From: Xanthobacteraceae bacterium
GTDB taxonomy: Bacteria; Pseudomonadota; Alphaproteobacteria; Rhizobiales; Xanthobacteraceae
Assembly: GCA_030036975.1 (NCBI GenBank)
Contig: JASHSE010000402.1
Location: forward strand, 1 to 5,320
DNA: 5,320 nt
Direction of reading: 5' to 3'
The translations under genes and the position numbers were made by a program. Shown one piece after another: positions 4,866 through 5,320 of this stretch. Numbering within the stretch: the first letter of the stretch is position 1; each line of letters begins with the position of its first letter. The notes under the pieces were generated by a model, which was given only the letters and a program-made list of their open reading frames with translations, made no database searches and was not told where the DNA came from.

Positions 4866-5320
4866 TCACGGCGTGGCGGACGGCGGCACCGGGCGCGGCG
4901 GCTCCACGGCCGCCAGGCCGGGATGCTTGGTCCCGTTGCCGAGCAACGGCTCCTGTTTTGCGGCTTTCTGATCCGGTTTGGGATAAAGGTCGATTTTCGT
5001 CGGTTTCTGTTCCGGCCGCCGCTCGATGGAACTAAGCCCGCCGGCAATGCTGGCGCCTTGTTCGATTTGCAGCAAGCCGTAGCTGATATGGCCCTCGACC
5101 CGGCCGGGTGCGCGCAGGATCAACAGGCTTTTGACATCGAGCTTCTCGGAAACCCGGCCGTAAATCTCGGCGTTTTCGGCGACCGTAATCTTGCCTTTGA
5201 GCGTACCCGTTTCGCCGACGATCAGATTGCCGGCTGAGATGTCGCCCTCCACCGCGCCGCACACCACCAGCGTATCAGGCACCGCAACTTCGCCCTTTAT
5301 GACGACTCCTTCGCCGATGT
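4866..5320 (-). CDS. Bactofilin, N-terminus outside the window
   Basis: The frame is open to the window edge and ends with TGA (4868-4866); 150 residues are visible. They carry the right-handed beta-helix repeats typical of bactofilins: IGEGVVIKGEV, then VCGAVEGDISAGNLIVGETG, TLKGKITVAENAEIYGRV, LLILRAPGRVEGHISYG, LLQIEQGASIAGG. The domain ends about visible residue 95, and a polar, Pro/Lys-rich, probably disordered tail of about 55 residues follows (for example PEQKPTKIDLYPKPDQ). A GTG at 5282 is not the start, since bactofilin sequence continues upstream of it. Bactofilins polymerise without nucleotide into filaments under the inner membrane; in other bacteria they recruit cell-wall enzymes (Caulobacter BacA with PbpC) or organise ParA-type systems (Myxococcus BacNOP with ParAB/PadC). 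The ParA-fold ATPase 75 bases downstream on the same strand fits that link. The window cannot show whether an N-terminal membrane-binding segment is present. Confidence 0.93.
   Translation of the reverse strand, partial: IGEGVVIKGEVAVPDTLVVCGAVEGDISAGNLIVGETGTLKGKITVAENAEIYGRVSEKLDVKSLLILRAPGRVEGHISYGLLQIEQGASIAGGLSSIERRPEQKPTKIDLYPKPDQKAAKQEPLLGNGTKHPGLAAVEPPRPVPPSATP

Noticed and set aside
4440..5237. 265-codon plus-strand frame over the ATPase and bactofilin
   Set aside because: It runs through two well-supported minus-strand genes and the gap between them, and its product is Arg/Gly-rich without motifs.
4866..5282. Bactofilin starting at GTG 5282
   Set aside because: Typical bactofilin sequence (IGEGVVIKGEV) continues in frame upstream of it to the window edge, so the gene is truncated by the window.

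Overview
The window looks chromosomal and alphaproteobacterial, most likely order Hyphomicrobiales near Bradyrhizobium, Rhodopseudomonas or Xanthobacteraceae. The evidence is the GC-rich coding sequence, a HisKA_2-type sensor kinase beside single-domain response regulators, an exact CtrA-type box, a bactofilin, and a palindromic intergenic repeat (arms starting TCGTCATTCCGGGG, centre GAACCCGGAATCCATAA) of a type I remember as abundant in those genomes. The assignment rests on recognition; no search was run.

Left part (1-2100, + strand): signal transduction. The end of one receiver-domain protein overlaps by 20 bases the start of a second, complete, receiver-only response regulator. After a 291-base spacer comes a soluble PAS-HisKA_2-HATPase histidine kinase. 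No DNA-binding or enzymatic output domain is visible, so the set looks like a phosphorelay or a modulator of a pathway whose output lies elsewhere.

Right part (2101-5320): a probable cytoskeletal or cell-organisation locus. A 277-base intergenic region carries an exact TTAA-N7-TTAAC box, the site of the cell-cycle regulator CtrA, followed by two overlapping dyads. It precedes a 492-residue, almost entirely coiled-coil protein with a short basic N-terminus and an Ala/Pro linker, a crescentin-like layout. Convergent to it on the minus strand lie a bactofilin (its N-terminus outside the window) and, 75 bases downstream, a ParA/TraL-like P-loop ATPase with a deviant Walker A motif and an unusual Walker B region. 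The convergent stops are separated by a 143-base nested palindromic repeat that can be drawn as a cloverleaf and probably also ends transcription from both sides.

Working model (inference): a CtrA-timed coiled-coil scaffold, a bactofilin polymer and a ParA-fold ATPase act together in polarity, cell shape or cargo positioning. The families are known. The combination, the CtrA box and the atypical ATPase are the parts most worth checking.
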